From the NCBI RefSeq assembly GCF_021088345.1, contig NZ_CP088156.1, positions 7,369,001-7,433,000 on the forward strand: a stretch of DNA of 64,000 nucleotides. The letters run 5' to 3'. The stretch comes from Bradyrhizobium ontarionense. Its GTDB lineage: Bacteria; Pseudomonadota; Alphaproteobacteria; Rhizobiales; Xanthobacteraceae. Position numbers and translations under genes: made by a program. The notes under the pieces are model-generated. The model ran no database searches. It worked only from the letters and a program-made list of their open reading frames with translations, and was not told the origin of the DNA. The first letter of the stretch is position 1. Each line of letters opens with the position of its first letter. Shown in pieces: positions 63,720 through 64,000 of the stretch.

Positions 63720-64000
63720 TCACGCCGCCGGGCGCAGGCTTCTCTGGATCAGGGGCAGCTCGATCCGCGCGACGAGACCGCACGGCTTGCGATCGTGCAA
63801 AGATAGCTCGCCGCCGTGGGCCTGAACGATCGCCTTCGCAATCGACAGTCCGAGTCCGAAGCCGGTCGCCTCGTCCATGTTGCGGGCGTGGTCACCTCGC
63901 ACGAATGGCTCAAGCATGTCGGGCTTGAGTGCGTCGGCGATGCCCGGTCCGTTATCCTCGACGTCGATCGTCAGCCGCCTCGTCGATAGGGTCAGCCGGA
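63720..64000 (-). CDS. Sensor histidine kinase, C-terminal part (cut by window end)
   Basis: The visible 93 codons are the end of the ATPase domain: TIDVEDNGPGIADALK (N/G1 box), FVRGDHARNMDEATGFGLGL (F and G2 boxes), SIAKAIVQAHGGELSL and GLVARIELPL. The start, sensor region and H-box lie beyond the window. The FGLGLSIAK spacing is typical of HPK1-type kinases such as EnvZ or PhoR. Its partner response regulator is probably further along. Confidence 0.92.
   Translation of the reverse strand, partial: RLTLSTRRLTIDVEDNGPGIADALKPDMLEPFVRGDHARNMDEATGFGLGLSIAKAIVQAHGGELSLHDRKPCGLVARIELPLIQRSLRPAA

Overview
The window looks like chromosomal DNA of a Bradyrhizobium-type alphaproteobacterium (Nitrobacteraceae). 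The grounds are its high GC content, twin-arginine and Sec exported proteins, an Irr-type iron-control motif in front of a bfd-bfr pair, a FixK/FNR-type box, a TPP-riboswitch thi operon in the order thiO-thiS-thiG-thiE-thiC, and many palindromic intergenic repeats of the kind that fill Bradyrhizobium and Rhodopseudomonas genomes. The assignment is inferred from sequence character, not from a database match. I saw no tRNA, rRNA, CRISPR array, intact insertion sequence or prophage.

Layout. 1-10.4 kb: a small secreted coiled-coil protein, an AraC/GyrI regulator, an SMP-30 lactonase, a GNAT acetyltransferase, a GMC oxidoreductase, an orphan ABC substrate-binding protein, a LuxR-type regulator, a cytochrome P450 and a soluble PAS chemoreceptor. 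10.5-23.5 kb: a PAS-AraC regulator, lptD, a DUF2975/YozG pair with its likely operator, a repeat-rich gap, a hybrid histidine kinase, a Tat-exported phospholipase C, a HerA-like ATPase, a relic of an HWE kinase joined to a response regulator, and a MoxR ATPase. 23.5-35.5 kb: a YeaQ-type membrane protein, a CoxE-like VWA protein, two rhodanese-type proteins, an L,D-transpeptidase, a 2-hydroxyacid dehydrogenase, EttA, a YqhA-type protein, an MltB-type transglycosylase and two YWDGYGW-type exported proteins. 35.6-45.8 kb: bfd-bfr, an RND metal-efflux cluster whose membrane-fusion gene carries an in-frame stop, PPOX and DoxX proteins, an alpha/beta hydrolase, DUF2277, a collagen-like protein and a Fis-type HTH protein. 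46-54 kb is the accessory stretch: a large structured repeat, a Mug glycosylase, a GST, tandem small exported proteins, a lipoprotein, and a stand-alone TIR-domain protein lying between decayed RidA copies. 54-64 kb: the thi operon with its riboswitch, an SLT transglycosylase, a polytopic membrane protein, a zinc-ribbon protein, a PRC-barrel protein and the end of a sensor kinase cut by the window edge.

The clearest working units are the thi operon (thiamine precursor synthesis under a TPP riboswitch), bfd-bfr (iron storage and release, probably under Irr), the RND cluster with DUF3240 (metal export, possibly inactivated) and the DUF2975/YozG pair (likely self-regulated). The best candidates for something new are the TIR protein at 51.8-53.2 kb, whose roughly 330-residue C-terminal part I do not recognise, and a repeat of about 360 bp present twice in opposite orientation (15.5 and 47 kb) whose copies show compensatory changes in a hairpin.
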